From Candidatus Methanomethylicaceae archaeon (GTDB lineage: Archaea; Thermoproteota; Methanomethylicia; Methanomethylicales; Methanomethylicaceae): DNA of 64,000 nucleotides. Location of the stretch: NCBI GenBank assembly GCA_026414165.1, contig JAOAJN010000005.1, positions 340 to 64,339 on the forward strand, in the 5' to 3' direction. Below are positions 1-7,901 of this stretch, one piece after another (the first letter of the stretch is position 1; each line of letters begins with the position of its first letter). Under the pieces are notes generated by a model that worked only from the letters and a program-made list of their open reading frames with translations, was not told where the DNA came from and searched no databases. The position numbers and the translations under genes are program-made.

Positions 1-973
1 GTCTAGACCAAGCTAGCCTACAGCCCCAACCACTGAAAATGCCACATCTGCGGCTTTTTATAGATATCGTTTCTGAAAAATAAAATAGGTATATTTTCAA
101 TCTTTGGAATTTTGGATTTCTGGACTGCTTGTTAAAAAGTGCGACATATTTTCTCCGATAAAATATCAAAAATATAAAGATACAAAGTAAAAACACGAGC
201 TCTATTAGTATTAACAGTTGTGTCAAATGGAGAAAGGAACTCTGTTCAACGTGAATATTTGCGCTATATACTTCAAACTCGCAGTATCCCTTGAAAGCCT
301 CTGTAAATATCTCAACATGTTTCAGCTTCACATGATCCAACTTGTAGTAGTCCATCATCTGCTGAATATATGGGATCAGGTTAATTCTGTAGTGCTTGTA
401 CTCACCGGGTTTTAGGTTGTCTGCTAGTTTGAACTGGGCAACAGAGTCGTTCCTCCATTCAAAGAACCACACTTGGTTCTTCTGAACATTGTCGCCATAG
501 TAGCTAAAGAACTGTAATTCGGTTTGGTAGCACTTTACCTGATAGTCTGTCTTGAAGCCGTCGAAGAATAGCACTATCGCTACATTAGTCGAGGAGTTAC
601 TTACCGTATAGTTAGCATAATTAACGAGCTTAAGATCTATCTCTAAAATCAAATCCCATGTCGGCAACCCCCTTTTTATCTCGAACTCGTTATCGAGTAG
701 GGCATAGCGCAGCCCCCAGTAATGAGGCATTAACCCTCTGGAAAGCTTGGCAAGCCCCCACGAACCAGACGTATCATTTATCCACATAACGAACTTAACA
801 TTTACGGGGTCGTAATAGGACTCGCCCGCAGCATCACCATTGAAACCTCCCCAGACCTCGTAGCGTATATTGTCTGGTAGTAGACTAAAGACTGTTGTAG
901 AGACGCCGACTTCAAAAACAGGAATTACAATTAAAAATAAGAGTAGTATTGGAACCCCTGTCCTAGCGCTCAT
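1..973 (-). CDS. Membrane-anchored surface protein, unknown family (runs off the window)
   Basis: The reading frame is open from an ATG at 973 to the left edge without a stop (324 codons), so the C-terminus lies outside the window. An in-frame ATG also exists at 1003. The N-terminus is a hydrophobic signal or anchor segment (about residues 6-25). A domain of roughly 200 residues follows, rich in aromatic residues, Asn and Thr, with several N-x-S/T sequons (for example NDTSG and NYTVS). A second strongly hydrophobic helix lies near residue 250-270 and leads into a basic cytoplasmic tail. This suggests a type I surface protein with an extracytoplasmic beta-rich domain that may be N-glycosylated by the AglB encoded at 54 kb. 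I do not recognise the family. The function is unknown. Confidence 0.6.
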   Translation of the reverse strand, partial: MSARTGVPILLLFLIVIPVFEVGVSTTVFSLLPDNIRYEVWGGFNGDAAGESYYDPVNVKFVMWINDTSGSWGLAKLSRGLMPHYWGLRYALLDNEFEIKRGLPTWDLILEIDLKLVNYANYTVSNSSTNVAIVLFFDGFKTDYQVKCYQTELQFFSYYGDNVQKNQVWFFEWRNDSVAQFKLADNLKPGEYKHYRINLIPYIQQMMDYYKLDHVKLKHVEIFTEAFKGYCEFEVYSANIHVEQSSFLHLTQLLILIELVFLLCIFIFLIFYRRKYVALFNKQSRNPKFQRLKIYLFYFSETISIKSRRCGIFSGWGCRLAWSR

Positions 974-1153
974 GTGGACCCGCCTTATAATCAATTTGCA
1001 CATCCTCAAATTAACAAATAACGTTATTACCCTTGTACAGGAGGTTAACGATTTCGATACGCTTTGAAATTAGAAGACTGTAAAGCTCTAAGACATAATT
1101 ATTTTATAAACCAAAAGCAAAATTGTTTAAAAATATTATTTAATGATGCTTGG

Positions 1154-1239
1154 CGCCGGGAGGGGGATTTGAACCCCCGAGTCCATTGCTGGACACGGGC
1201 TTAGCAAGCCAGCCCCCTACCAGGCTAGGGTATCCCGGC
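1154..1239 (-). tRNA. tRNA-Ser (GCT)
   Basis: The minus strand folds as a class II tRNA. The acceptor stem starts GCCGGG and closes with CCCGGC. The anticodon loop is TTGCTAA, giving anticodon GCT (AGC/AGU codons), and there is a long variable arm and a GGTTCAAATCC-type T arm. The discriminator is G, as expected for serine. It is followed by an encoded CCA at 1153-1151. No intron is apparent. Confidence 0.95.
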
Positions 1240-1310
1240 TCCAACAGAGGAATTAAGCAACGTCATATATTTTAGTTCAACGGTAGGCTTCTATATCACA
1301 CTTGTATGAA

Positions 1311-1633
1311 TGGTGCGACAGCCCCCTTGAGGTGGATGGCCCATTCCCTCAGAGCACTCGGGTGGTCGACATCCATCCCGTTATCCCGCGAACGGCGCTG
1401 TCTGGACTTAGGGCTGCTCCCTTCCGGGCCTAACCCGGTTCGCCCAGTATGCGGGGAGCCTGCCCCTCCGAGCAGACCCTTGCCGCGCCAACGCCCCCGC
1501 GGGGCGAGACTTCTACGTCGACGCCCCTAAACCCTGAGGGTGGAACCACCGCCCCCAAAGGTTACTGGTCCTACCATGACGACCGTTTGTAGTAGAGAGG
1601 AGGCCGAGCCCTCCGACCCTACCTGTCGCACCA
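1311..1633 (-). ncRNA. 7S signal recognition particle RNA
   Basis: The two ends pair perfectly: TGGTGCGACAG at the 5' end (1633-1623) with CTGTCGCACCA at the 3' end (1321-1311). This is the closing helix 5 typical of archaeal SRP RNA. The helix 8 region near 1415-1440 carries the SRP54-binding signature, a GGCCCGGAAGG stretch followed by GAGCAGCC. A length of about 323 nt and high GC agree with archaeal 7S RNA. It scaffolds SRP19 and SRP54 for co-translational membrane targeting. It lies downstream of no gene on its strand, so its own promoter should lie to the right, at about 1650-1665. Confidence 0.93.
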
Positions 1634-1689
1634 ATCTGATCAATCAAAAGGTTGCTAATAAAATTACTACTCTACAGAAGAGGTTCGCC

Positions 1690-2625
1690 TCATTTGAGGC
1701 GCATCTCTGAGCTCAGGCCTAGTATAGAGAGAAGTTCGCACATACGGCAAACTTCCCGGCCAGAGGGGGAACCACACTTTTGGCAATATTTTACTTCTCC
1801 AAGATCTCCTTTTAATAGGCTTCTAAGCTTATCTGCCGCCCCCACAATAGAGAATTTTGTGCCCGGGTGTCTCTGTTCTATCCTATTGAGTATGTCTCGA
1901 ACCTCATCCCTTAGAGATGCTCTGACATATGGGCACTCTCTTTCATAAAGTGGGTGCCCCTTCAAATACACGTATATCCCGATTTCCTTCTCAGGTATAT
2001 ACCTCAAAGGCTTTACCCTTGGAACAAAACCTTCTCTAACTTTTAATGGCCTTGCGCCTAGTCTGATCATCCTTGCCACATCACCACGCATTAGATTTAT
2101 GAAGACCGTCTGAGCTTCGTCGTCGAGATTATGTCCGGTGGCTACCTTTGTAGCACCGAATTTTATGGCTGCCTCATTAATCAATCTCCTTCTAAGAACT
2201 CCGCAAAATGTACACCCAAGAAGTTTGACACCTTTGGAGTTAGCTAGGTTATAGATCTCTTCCAATGAATTACCATACGCATCCTTAAAACTCACAACAT
2301 GGTGTTCGATGCCAAGCTCTCCTGCAACTTTTTTCGCTATTTTCAGGCCTTCCTCCCTGTAACCTCTCACACCCTCATCTATTGTCACAGCAAAGATCTC
2401 AGTATCATACTTTCTCTCTATTTTGGATAAAATGCATAGGAGCGCTATGCTATCCTTTCCTCCGGATAAAGCTACCATTATTCTGTCTTTTGGCTCGAAG
2501 AGATTTTCTCTCTTTATGGTTCTTAGGACGGTCCTCTCAACACTTCTCATGAAACACCTTTTGCATAATACCTCTCCAGAGTGCCTCCTCAAATAAAATG
2601 CATCTCTTCCACAATTGCATTGCAT
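1690..2625 (-). CDS. TtuA/Ncs6-type tRNA 2-thiolation enzyme
   Basis: PP-loop ATPase of the TIGR00269/TtuA family, which adenylates and thiolates U54 or the wobble uridine of tRNA. Visible features are an N-terminal zinc finger (Cys 3, 5, 21, 24), the pyrophosphate loop SGGKDS at residues 54-59, the catalytic CTFCG cysteine pair near 140, the GHNLDDE motif near 167, and a C-terminal zinc ribbon with CQKCG and CRMCE. I place the start at the ATG at 2625 because MQCNCG begins the zinc finger as in relatives. An in-frame TTG lies 9 nt upstream at 2634. The gene follows the site-2 protease with about 20 nt between them, so the two are likely co-transcribed. Sulfur donor and target base are inferred from the family. 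Confidence 0.88.
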   Translation of the reverse strand: MQCNCGRDAFYLRRHSGEVLCKRCFMRSVERTVLRTIKRENLFEPKDRIMVALSGGKDSIALLCILSKIERKYDTEIFAVTIDEGVRGYREEGLKIAKKVAGELGIEHHVVSFKDAYGNSLEEIYNLANSKGVKLLGCTFCGVLRRRLINEAAIKFGATKVATGHNLDDEAQTVFINLMRGDVARMIRLGARPLKVREGFVPRVKPLRYIPEKEIGIYVYLKGHPLYERECPYVRASLRDEVRDILNRIEQRHPGTKFSIVGAADKLRSLLKGDLGEVKYCQKCGSPSGREVCRMCELLSILGLSSEMRLK

Positions 2626-2646
2626 GACCGTCAACTGTGGGCGCCT

Positions 2647-3816
2647 CTATCCAAACTTGAATGAGGGAAATACCATAAAACTCAAAGATATATTTAAAAC
2701 CAATACCATAAGGCAAGTCCACCTCAACGCCTGCCCAATCTTTTCGGAAAGATCCCTTCTCTTGAAGACGAAGTTTATCATGATCTCTGCAAGTTTATCT
2801 CCGTCTAGAGCCGTGACGGGCATCATATTAATCAATCCGACGTTCAAAGATAGAATATATATCCACGAAAGTGATCCTAGGGCATAAAACGGAATAAACG
2901 ATGGGACAAAACTGTACTTTGGTTTATAATAAGGATAAGTGTATATGCCAATGTAAGAAGAATTAGTTGTTGGCGACTGACCGAGTTTGAACTCTACTAC
3001 AAGACTCTCACCATCTCTTATTATAGTGATAGGCACTGATGAGTTTGGAGTTATCCCCTTCAATATCTGCTCCAAATCGCTGGCATTTCTAACTGACGAT
3101 CCGTTTATACTGATTATTGCGTCCCAAGCCTTCAAAACTCCGTCAGCTGGAGAGCCTGGTATAACCTCTGTTATCTGAACTCCCGATGGTGTAGTGTCAT
3201 ATAATGGGGAAATTACCAACGTTCCATTTGTTAGCAACGAAAGTGCAACTAGCGCGATCAATATATTTGCCGTAGAACCTGCAGCATAAACCCTTGCTTG
3301 GGCGGACTTCTTGGCTTTTTTAAGATCTTCTTCATCAGGCTCGACAAATGCGCCAGGTATTATGGCGAGCAGTAATAGCCCTGTGCTCTTCACTTTTATC
3401 CCTTCAGCCCTCGCAGCAACGCCATGGGAAAACTCATGTGAAATCAGAATGATCACTATTGAGATGCTGAAGAAAAATAAAGTATTAAATGTCGGACTTA
3501 AGGTCAAGCCTGGAATGAGTAGTGAAACTGGAGAAGCTTCTTCAACTTTGAAGAACAGGAAGAAAAGATTTCTGGCGAGTATGTATGTAATATATAAGGA
3601 TCCCCCTATTGACACGGCTATCCCAATAGTCCATACGACCTTCCAGAATGGTCTTAGCCTTGCTCCTGCCCTTTCAATAAGTAAGTTAAACTTCGTAGTA
3701 CGCCATATCAAATAAAAGGGACGAACTTCTACACTCTTTGGCAAAAAATGTTTTGCCATTAGCAAGACCGACCAAAATGCTAAAACAATTGCAAGGAATG
3801 CCACCCATTGATCCAT
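2647..3816 (-). CDS. Site-2 protease family membrane metalloprotease with PDZ domain
   Basis: 389-residue M50 intramembrane protease. The zinc-binding HEFSH motif is at residues 127-131 inside a hydrophobic segment. The second metal motif, MPVTALDG, lies near residue 345 in another membrane helix. A PDZ-like domain (about 210-290, with IPGSPADGV) is inserted between them. Hydrophobic segments near 5-20, 60-85, 110-130 and 170-200 indicate a polytopic protein. Homologues cleave membrane-tethered regulators or signal-peptide remnants. The substrate here is unknown. It is upstream of the TtuA-like gene on the same strand and divergent from cutA. Confidence 0.88.
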   Translation of the reverse strand: MDQWVAFLAIVLAFWSVLLMAKHFLPKSVEVRPFYLIWRTTKFNLLIERAGARLRPFWKVVWTIGIAVSIGGSLYITYILARNLFFLFFKVEEASPVSLLIPGLTLSPTFNTLFFFSISIVIILISHEFSHGVAARAEGIKVKSTGLLLLAIIPGAFVEPDEEDLKKAKKSAQARVYAAGSTANILIALVALSLLTNGTLVISPLYDTTPSGVQITEVIPGSPADGVLKAWDAIISINGSSVRNASDLEQILKGITPNSSVPITIIRDGESLVVEFKLGQSPTTNSSYIGIYTYPYYKPKYSFVPSFIPFYALGSLSWIYILSLNVGLINMMPVTALDGDKLAEIMINFVFKRRDLSEKIGQALRWTCLMVLVLNISLSFMVFPSFKFG

Positions 3817-3876
3817 CTCTTCCGCCTCAAACCATAATTATCTTTTTGACATGTATATTATCTGGTGATACATGGG

Positions 3877-4194
3877 ATGTATGCTGTGGTTTTTATAACT
3901 GTCGGAAGTAAAGAGGAGGCTAAGAGAATTGCTCATGAACTTGTAGATAAAGGTCTGGCGGCATGCGTTAATATAATAGGTGGTGTGGAGTCGGTATTTT
4001 ATTGGGAGGACAAAATCAATACAGCCCATGAGTGTCTCCTTATTGTCAAGACTACAAAGGAGAAGTTAGACCTTCTTGTGAAGAGAGTTAAGGAACTTCA
4101 CAGCTACTCTGTTCCAGAAATAATTTGGGTAACATTAGATGGAGGATTCGAAGGGTATCTCGATTGGGTTAAAAAAAGTATCGAAAGGGCGTGA
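3877..4194 (+). CDS. cutA: Divalent-cation tolerance protein CutA1
   Basis: 105-residue CutA1-family protein, normally a very stable trimer with a ferredoxin-like fold. The family signature is visible as ACVNII followed by SVFYWEDKI, and the C-terminal half ends in an aromatic stretch around YLDWV. The start is ATG 3877 rather than the upstream in-frame GTG at 3865, because GTG overlaps a good Shine-Dalgarno GGTGAT at 3864-3869 that sits 7 nt before the ATG. The cellular role of CutA in archaea is not settled; copper or divalent-metal tolerance is the historical assignment. The nucleotidyltransferase gene follows 6 nt downstream, suggesting co-transcription. Confidence 0.92.
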   Translation: MYAVVFITVGSKEEAKRIAHELVDKGLAACVNIIGGVESVFYWEDKINTAHECLLIVKTTKEKLDLLVKRVKELHSYSVPEIIWVTLDGGFEGYLDWVKKSIERA

Positions 4195-4200
4195 AGGGAG

Positions 4201-4926
4201 GTGGCAAAGAAAGTCTCGCCAGTTTACGAGATAAGGGAAGTATTTTACAACCAAGAGCGGTGGCTAATTCTTAAAAAACTAAGGGCGGTCGCTATTGACA
4301 TTCTTAAGGCGCTAAAAGGCAGAGGAATTGAAGGGATAGTTCACGGAAGCATTGCCCGTGGCGACGTAAACGAAAAGAGTGATGTAGACGTATTTATTCC
4401 TGAGGTCTTCCCTTCCTACATAGTAGAGGGCGCATTACACGATGCTGGCTTCCAAATATTAAAAAGAGAGCTCACACAAGCCACGCCAAACCATGTTGTT
4501 AAAGCTATAGTATATCTGGACGAGAACGTCAAAGTCACATTCCCTCTTTTATCTTTAAGACAGAGAGAGCGAGAGTTTTACAAATTTGGCGGAGAGATTG
4601 GACTTAGCGATCTGCTAGAGGGACGGAGGACTCCCGGCGTCGACAAAAGACTTATGCTGATATTTCCAACCAACTATGGTCACTATGAATATTCAATCAT
4701 ATATAACACCGTGGAGGTCTCAAGGCTAATTGGAGTCAGTTTAGAGCTAATAAATGAACGCATAAGGGTCCTGACTAGAAGGGATGAGATCGGAAGAACT
4801 GGAATATATTTTAAAACAGAACTTCATGATGATGAAAACTTTGAGGAAAAATTGAGAGAGCGCGCAGCAAAGGATCCAAGTCTCAGGAGGCTTTTATCGC
4901 AACGTGGTATGAAATTTATATATTGA
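4201..4926 (+). CDS. Predicted nucleotidyltransferase (minimal NTase fold)
   Basis: 241-residue protein with the polymerase-beta-like nucleotidyltransferase signature GSIARGD (49-55) followed by SDVDVFI (60-66), where the two aspartates are the metal ligands. The remainder has no repeat or membrane segment. Family members transfer nucleotides to small molecules, proteins or RNA, but the substrate cannot be told from sequence. The GTG start at 4201 lies directly behind AAGGGAGG. It follows cutA by 6 nt and precedes a small membrane protein by 19 nt. A standalone gene in this context is more likely housekeeping than a toxin-antitoxin NTase, since no partner HEPN-like gene is adjacent. Confidence 0.75.
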   Translation: MAKKVSPVYEIREVFYNQERWLILKKLRAVAIDILKALKGRGIEGIVHGSIARGDVNEKSDVDVFIPEVFPSYIVEGALHDAGFQILKRELTQATPNHVVKAIVYLDENVKVTFPLLSLRQREREFYKFGGEIGLSDLLEGRRTPGVDKRLMLIFPTNYGHYEYSIIYNTVEVSRLIGVSLELINERIRVLTRRDEIGRTGIYFKTELHDDENFEEKLRERAAKDPSLRRLLSQRGMKFIY

Positions 4927-4945
4927 ACCTTTTTAGGGGGACCGC

Positions 4946-5260
4946 TTGAGGACTCGTATAGTTACATTAGTGATTCTTATTTTTTCACTCTTATGCATTT
5001 TTGTAAGTCCAGTCTGTGCAGAGAGTGTACAAGAAAAGTTCCAAAATACGATAAACAGTTGGATGCAATTTTTTGAGACAAACCTAGAGTGGCTCTCACT
5101 CACCCTAAACGAATTCCTAAAGAGGATAATTAAGATTACATACTTTACTATAGGTCTTGCAGGGTTTGTTCTATGGGCTTCTGGTTTTTCTAAGTACACT
5201 GGAAGAAGGCTGATGGTCGGTGCTCTGATAATGGCCTTCGTTGCTGAAATACTCCTATAG
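4946..5260 (+). CDS. Small secreted/membrane protein with VirB2/TrbC-like topology
   Basis: 104-residue protein of unrecognised family. Residues 1-25 form a classic signal peptide ending at a C-A-E junction. The mature part of about 79 residues has an amphipathic stretch and then two hydrophobic helices (about 62-80 and 88-104) separated by a short basic loop, SKYTGRR. A signal peptide plus a helical hairpin with a basic turn is the layout of VirB2/TrbC-type pilins and of the pilins of archaeal DNA-import systems, but the match is topological and I cannot show homology. The start is TTG 4946 behind AGGGGG. The 3' end overlaps the radical SAM gene by 20 nt, implying co-translation. Confidence 0.55.
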   Translation: MRTRIVTLVILIFSLLCIFVSPVCAESVQEKFQNTINSWMQFFETNLEWLSLTLNEFLKRIIKITYFTIGLAGFVLWASGFSKYTGRRLMVGALIMAFVAEILL

Positions 5261-6335
5261 TAAGGGCAGACTTATTAGTTATTTACTCAAACATCCTCAT
5301 ATGACCAAACTCCTCCCCAGAGGATGCGAGCTCTGTCTGAAGGGTGCCAAACTCGTCCTATTTATCACTGGACTTTGCGATCATTGGTGTTACTACTGTC
5401 CTTTGGGCGAGACACGAAAGGGAAGGGATGTTGTTTATGCAGATGAAATACTTGTAGAAAAAGACCTTGATATAATCCTTGAAGGTAGGGCGATAGACGC
5501 CGAAGGCACAGGGATAACAGGAGGCGATCCACTTATCCGTTTAAATAGGACTCTAAAATATATCCAGATGCTCAAGGATTTTTTTGGAGAAGGTCATCAC
5601 ATCCATTTATACACCAACGGCATGTATGCAAGCAGAGACACTCTCGCAAGACTTAAGGAGGCAGGGCTAGACGAGATTCGATTTCACGTAACAGAATCCA
5701 ATAGAGAGAAAATCAGAAATGCCAAAATTTTGGGACTCTGTACAGGTGCCGAAGTCCCTGCAATCCCTGGAGAAGAGCGCCAGCTTAGAGATTTGGTCTT
5801 ATATTTACGGCAAATTGGGGCAGACTTCTTGAACATTAACCAGCTAGAATTCACTCCACAAAATGCTTACCAATTAAAAGAGAGGGGCTTCGAGCTCGAA
5901 GGTTCGGTGGCGGCAAAGGGTAGCGAAGAGGTTGCTCAGAGCGTAATTCAATGGGCTGAGTCTGAAGGGATTGATCTCCCAATACACTATTGCTCATCAA
6001 GTGTAAAGGATAAACTACAATTGAGAATGAGGCTGCTTAGGCGACTTAAAAATGTGATCCGTCCATACGAAGAGATCACGGACGATGGACTCATCGGAAA
6101 GTTTTTGGTAACACCAAAAACAGTCTCTCCTAGTGAATTACGACGCATGCTGATGCTGGAGCTTGGCATCCCTCCTCATATGTCTGGGGTTTCTTTCGAT
6201 GGGCAGTCTTTGGTCATTCACAGAAAATTCTTGGAAAGTGTGCTCAAGATCTATCCACACTCACGCGAAGTCTATGTAAAGGAGTACCCGACCGGGATCC
6301 GGGAGAGAGTAGCCGAAATTCCACTAAGATATTGA
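5241..6335 (+). CDS. Radical SAM protein related to pyruvate formate-lyase activating enzymes (COG2108-like)
   Basis: 364-residue radical SAM enzyme. The cluster-binding CxxxCxxC is Cys 46, 50 and 53 (LCDHWCYYC), with an additional CxxC at 29/32. A GTGITGGDP stretch near 95 is the glycine-rich SAM contact. This arrangement is typical of archaeal proteins related to PFL-activating enzyme whose substrate is unknown. The start is TTG 5241, overlapping the preceding small membrane protein. The gene converges on pelota with a 12-nt overlap of the two stop regions. The two Cys before the core could bind a second metal site; that is inference. Confidence 0.82.
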   Translation: MLKYSYSKGRLISYLLKHPHMTKLLPRGCELCLKGAKLVLFITGLCDHWCYYCPLGETRKGRDVVYADEILVEKDLDIILEGRAIDAEGTGITGGDPLIRLNRTLKYIQMLKDFFGEGHHIHLYTNGMYASRDTLARLKEAGLDEIRFHVTESNREKIRNAKILGLCTGAEVPAIPGEERQLRDLVLYLRQIGADFLNINQLEFTPQNAYQLKERGFELEGSVAAKGSEEVAQSVIQWAESEGIDLPIHYCSSSVKDKLQLRMRLLRRLKNVIRPYEEITDDGLIGKFLVTPKTVSPSELRRMLMLELGIPPHMSGVSFDGQSLVIHRKFLESVLKIYPHSREVYVKEYPTGIRERVAEIPLRY

Positions 6336-7397
6336 GAACCTGAGCAACGCGGCTATCCCTCCAAGGTTAAAGAGTTGAAGCCCCTTCTCATGCTCTGCGC
6401 CTATGAAGTAAACCTTTCCCCCATACTCCTCCGTTTTTTTACACATTTCTTCTAGCATGCTCCTCTCCTCCGGAGCAACGTTCTTCATAAGACGCCCTGA
6501 TACCAATAATGATTCTACAGCCCCGCGCTCAACAGCCTCCTTGACTTCTTTAATGCCATATGCCACTAAAGAGGGCTTATTCGCTAAACGGAAGAGAAAC
6601 TCCTCTACAAGTTCAGAATCACGGATCAACAAAGAGTTTTGCAAGATTCTGTGTATTGCTCCCCGCCTCAAGATCTCTCTAGCTCCTGAAGGTCCTATTG
6701 ACGAGGCATTCTCTTCGACAGCGTTAATGTTCTTAAACTTCTCTTTAAGTATTGATAGCAATTCGCTCTTAGTAAAGCCAGGCCCTCCCACAATAACAAA
6801 GGCCTTTTCCTTCTCAGCAAGCCGCCCTAGTTCTTCTGCGACCTTAGATAAATATCTCGACTTTTCAGCTGAGCGTCCGCCAAATTCAAAATATTTTCCC
6901 GAAACGTGGGATTGAATGTTAAAAAGGCGCTCCATTGAATATTCTTTAACAAGAAAGATCTCAGCCTCCTGATCATCGATCGTCACTACGAGGGCTCTTG
7001 GATGTTCCTTTTTTTGGGCAGCCTTAAGGCGTTCCTCATGGAAAGACAACCAAACTTTTTTCGAGATCTTTATCCTGTCTCTCTCCTTTAATGAAAAAGT
7101 GTGATACTGCCCCTGAATATGCATATCCTCTGGTCCAGATACCACCTTGCCTCTTATTCTCAAACTCTCCGTAAAACTTTGGAAATAAAGATCCTCAACT
7201 TCAATACATAGGTATACTTTCCTCCTCCCTCCTCGCTCCTCGCTTCCGTCCCCCCTCGAAACCCTGACCTCCCTAAACGTCTGCCCACATACAGTGTCCC
7301 CGATATCTATTATGTTGTAAAGGTGCCAAAGGTCCTCTCTATCCTCCACTTCAACTTCAAAAATTTTGCGCTCCAAATCCTTCTCGAGAACGTTCAT
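6324..7397 (-). CDS. pelA: Pelota/Dom34 mRNA surveillance factor
   Basis: 357-residue Pelota homologue. It has the expected three-domain eRF1-like layout: an N-terminal Sm-like domain (1-130), a central RNase H-fold domain (about 135-260) and a C-terminal L7Ae-like domain (about 265-357, containing LLVSGRLMK and the VYFIGAEHEKG region). It lacks the GGQ motif of release factors. Pelota works with archaeal EF-1A to rescue stalled ribosomes. It reads leftward and overlaps the convergent radical SAM gene by 12 nt. The start is ATG 7397. Confidence 0.93.
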   Translation of the reverse strand: MNVLEKDLERKIFEVEVEDREDLWHLYNIIDIGDTVCGQTFREVRVSRGDGSEERGGRRKVYLCIEVEDLYFQSFTESLRIRGKVVSGPEDMHIQGQYHTFSLKERDRIKISKKVWLSFHEERLKAAQKKEHPRALVVTIDDQEAEIFLVKEYSMERLFNIQSHVSGKYFEFGGRSAEKSRYLSKVAEELGRLAEKEKAFVIVGGPGFTKSELLSILKEKFKNINAVEENASSIGPSGAREILRRGAIHRILQNSLLIRDSELVEEFLFRLANKPSLVAYGIKEVKEAVERGAVESLLVSGRLMKNVAPEERSMLEEMCKKTEEYGGKVYFIGAEHEKGLQLFNLGGIAALLRFSIS

Positions 7398-7451
7398 CTG
7401 TCCTCAGCCATCAATAGGAATATTTGACACTCTGCTATAATAATCCCTGTT

Positions 7452-7901
7452 ATGTTTACCAATTCTATTGAAGTCAGAGATGCAACTTTAAAAGATTTAA
7501 ATGAGATATACGCGATTGAAAAGGAATCGTTCCCGGATCCTTATCCCAAACCCCTCCTAAAGGCATTCTTTTACCATCCTGGTATCTATATAGTTGCCGT
7601 TATTGGAGGGGAGATCGTGGGCTATGCCATAGGAATAATTAGATTTAGATCTTTGGGGCATATAATATCGATAGCTGTTCGAAAGGAATCTCGTGGGAGG
7701 GGCATCGGCAAAAAACTTCTAAAAGAATTGATAAAACGACTTTCTGCAATGGGTGCCAAAAAAATACGGATAGAGGTTAGAGAATCAAATGAGATTGCCA
7801 TTAATTTATATAAAAAATTTGGTTTTGTCACAAAAGAAAAAATATTTGGGTATTACCCTGATGGCGAGGCTGCCCTTGTTATGTTTATTGACTTGCCATG
7901 A
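7452..7901 (+). CDS. rimI: RimI-type N-terminal acetyltransferase
   Basis: 149-residue GNAT protein with the acetyl-CoA-binding motif RGRGIGKKLL (about 79-88) and the downstream ESNEIAINLYKKFGF stretch typical of RimI/Naa10-type protein N-terminal acetyltransferases. It is single-domain and of normal length for the archaeal N-alpha-acetyltransferase. The start ATG 7452 follows an AT-rich region without an obvious Shine-Dalgarno, consistent with a leaderless transcript. It is divergent from pelA and converges on dnaG with a 17-nt overlap of coding ends. Confidence 0.88.
   Translation: MFTNSIEVRDATLKDLNEIYAIEKESFPDPYPKPLLKAFFYHPGIYIVAVIGGEIVGYAIGIIRFRSLGHIISIAVRKESRGRGIGKKLLKELIKRLSAMGAKKIRIEVRESNEIAINLYKKFGFVTKEKIFGYYPDGEAALVMFIDLP

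Noticed and set aside
1306-1530. 74-residue open frame on the plus strand
   Set aside because: It lies wholly within the SRP RNA gene, on the opposite strand, and its composition is that of a GC-rich RNA.
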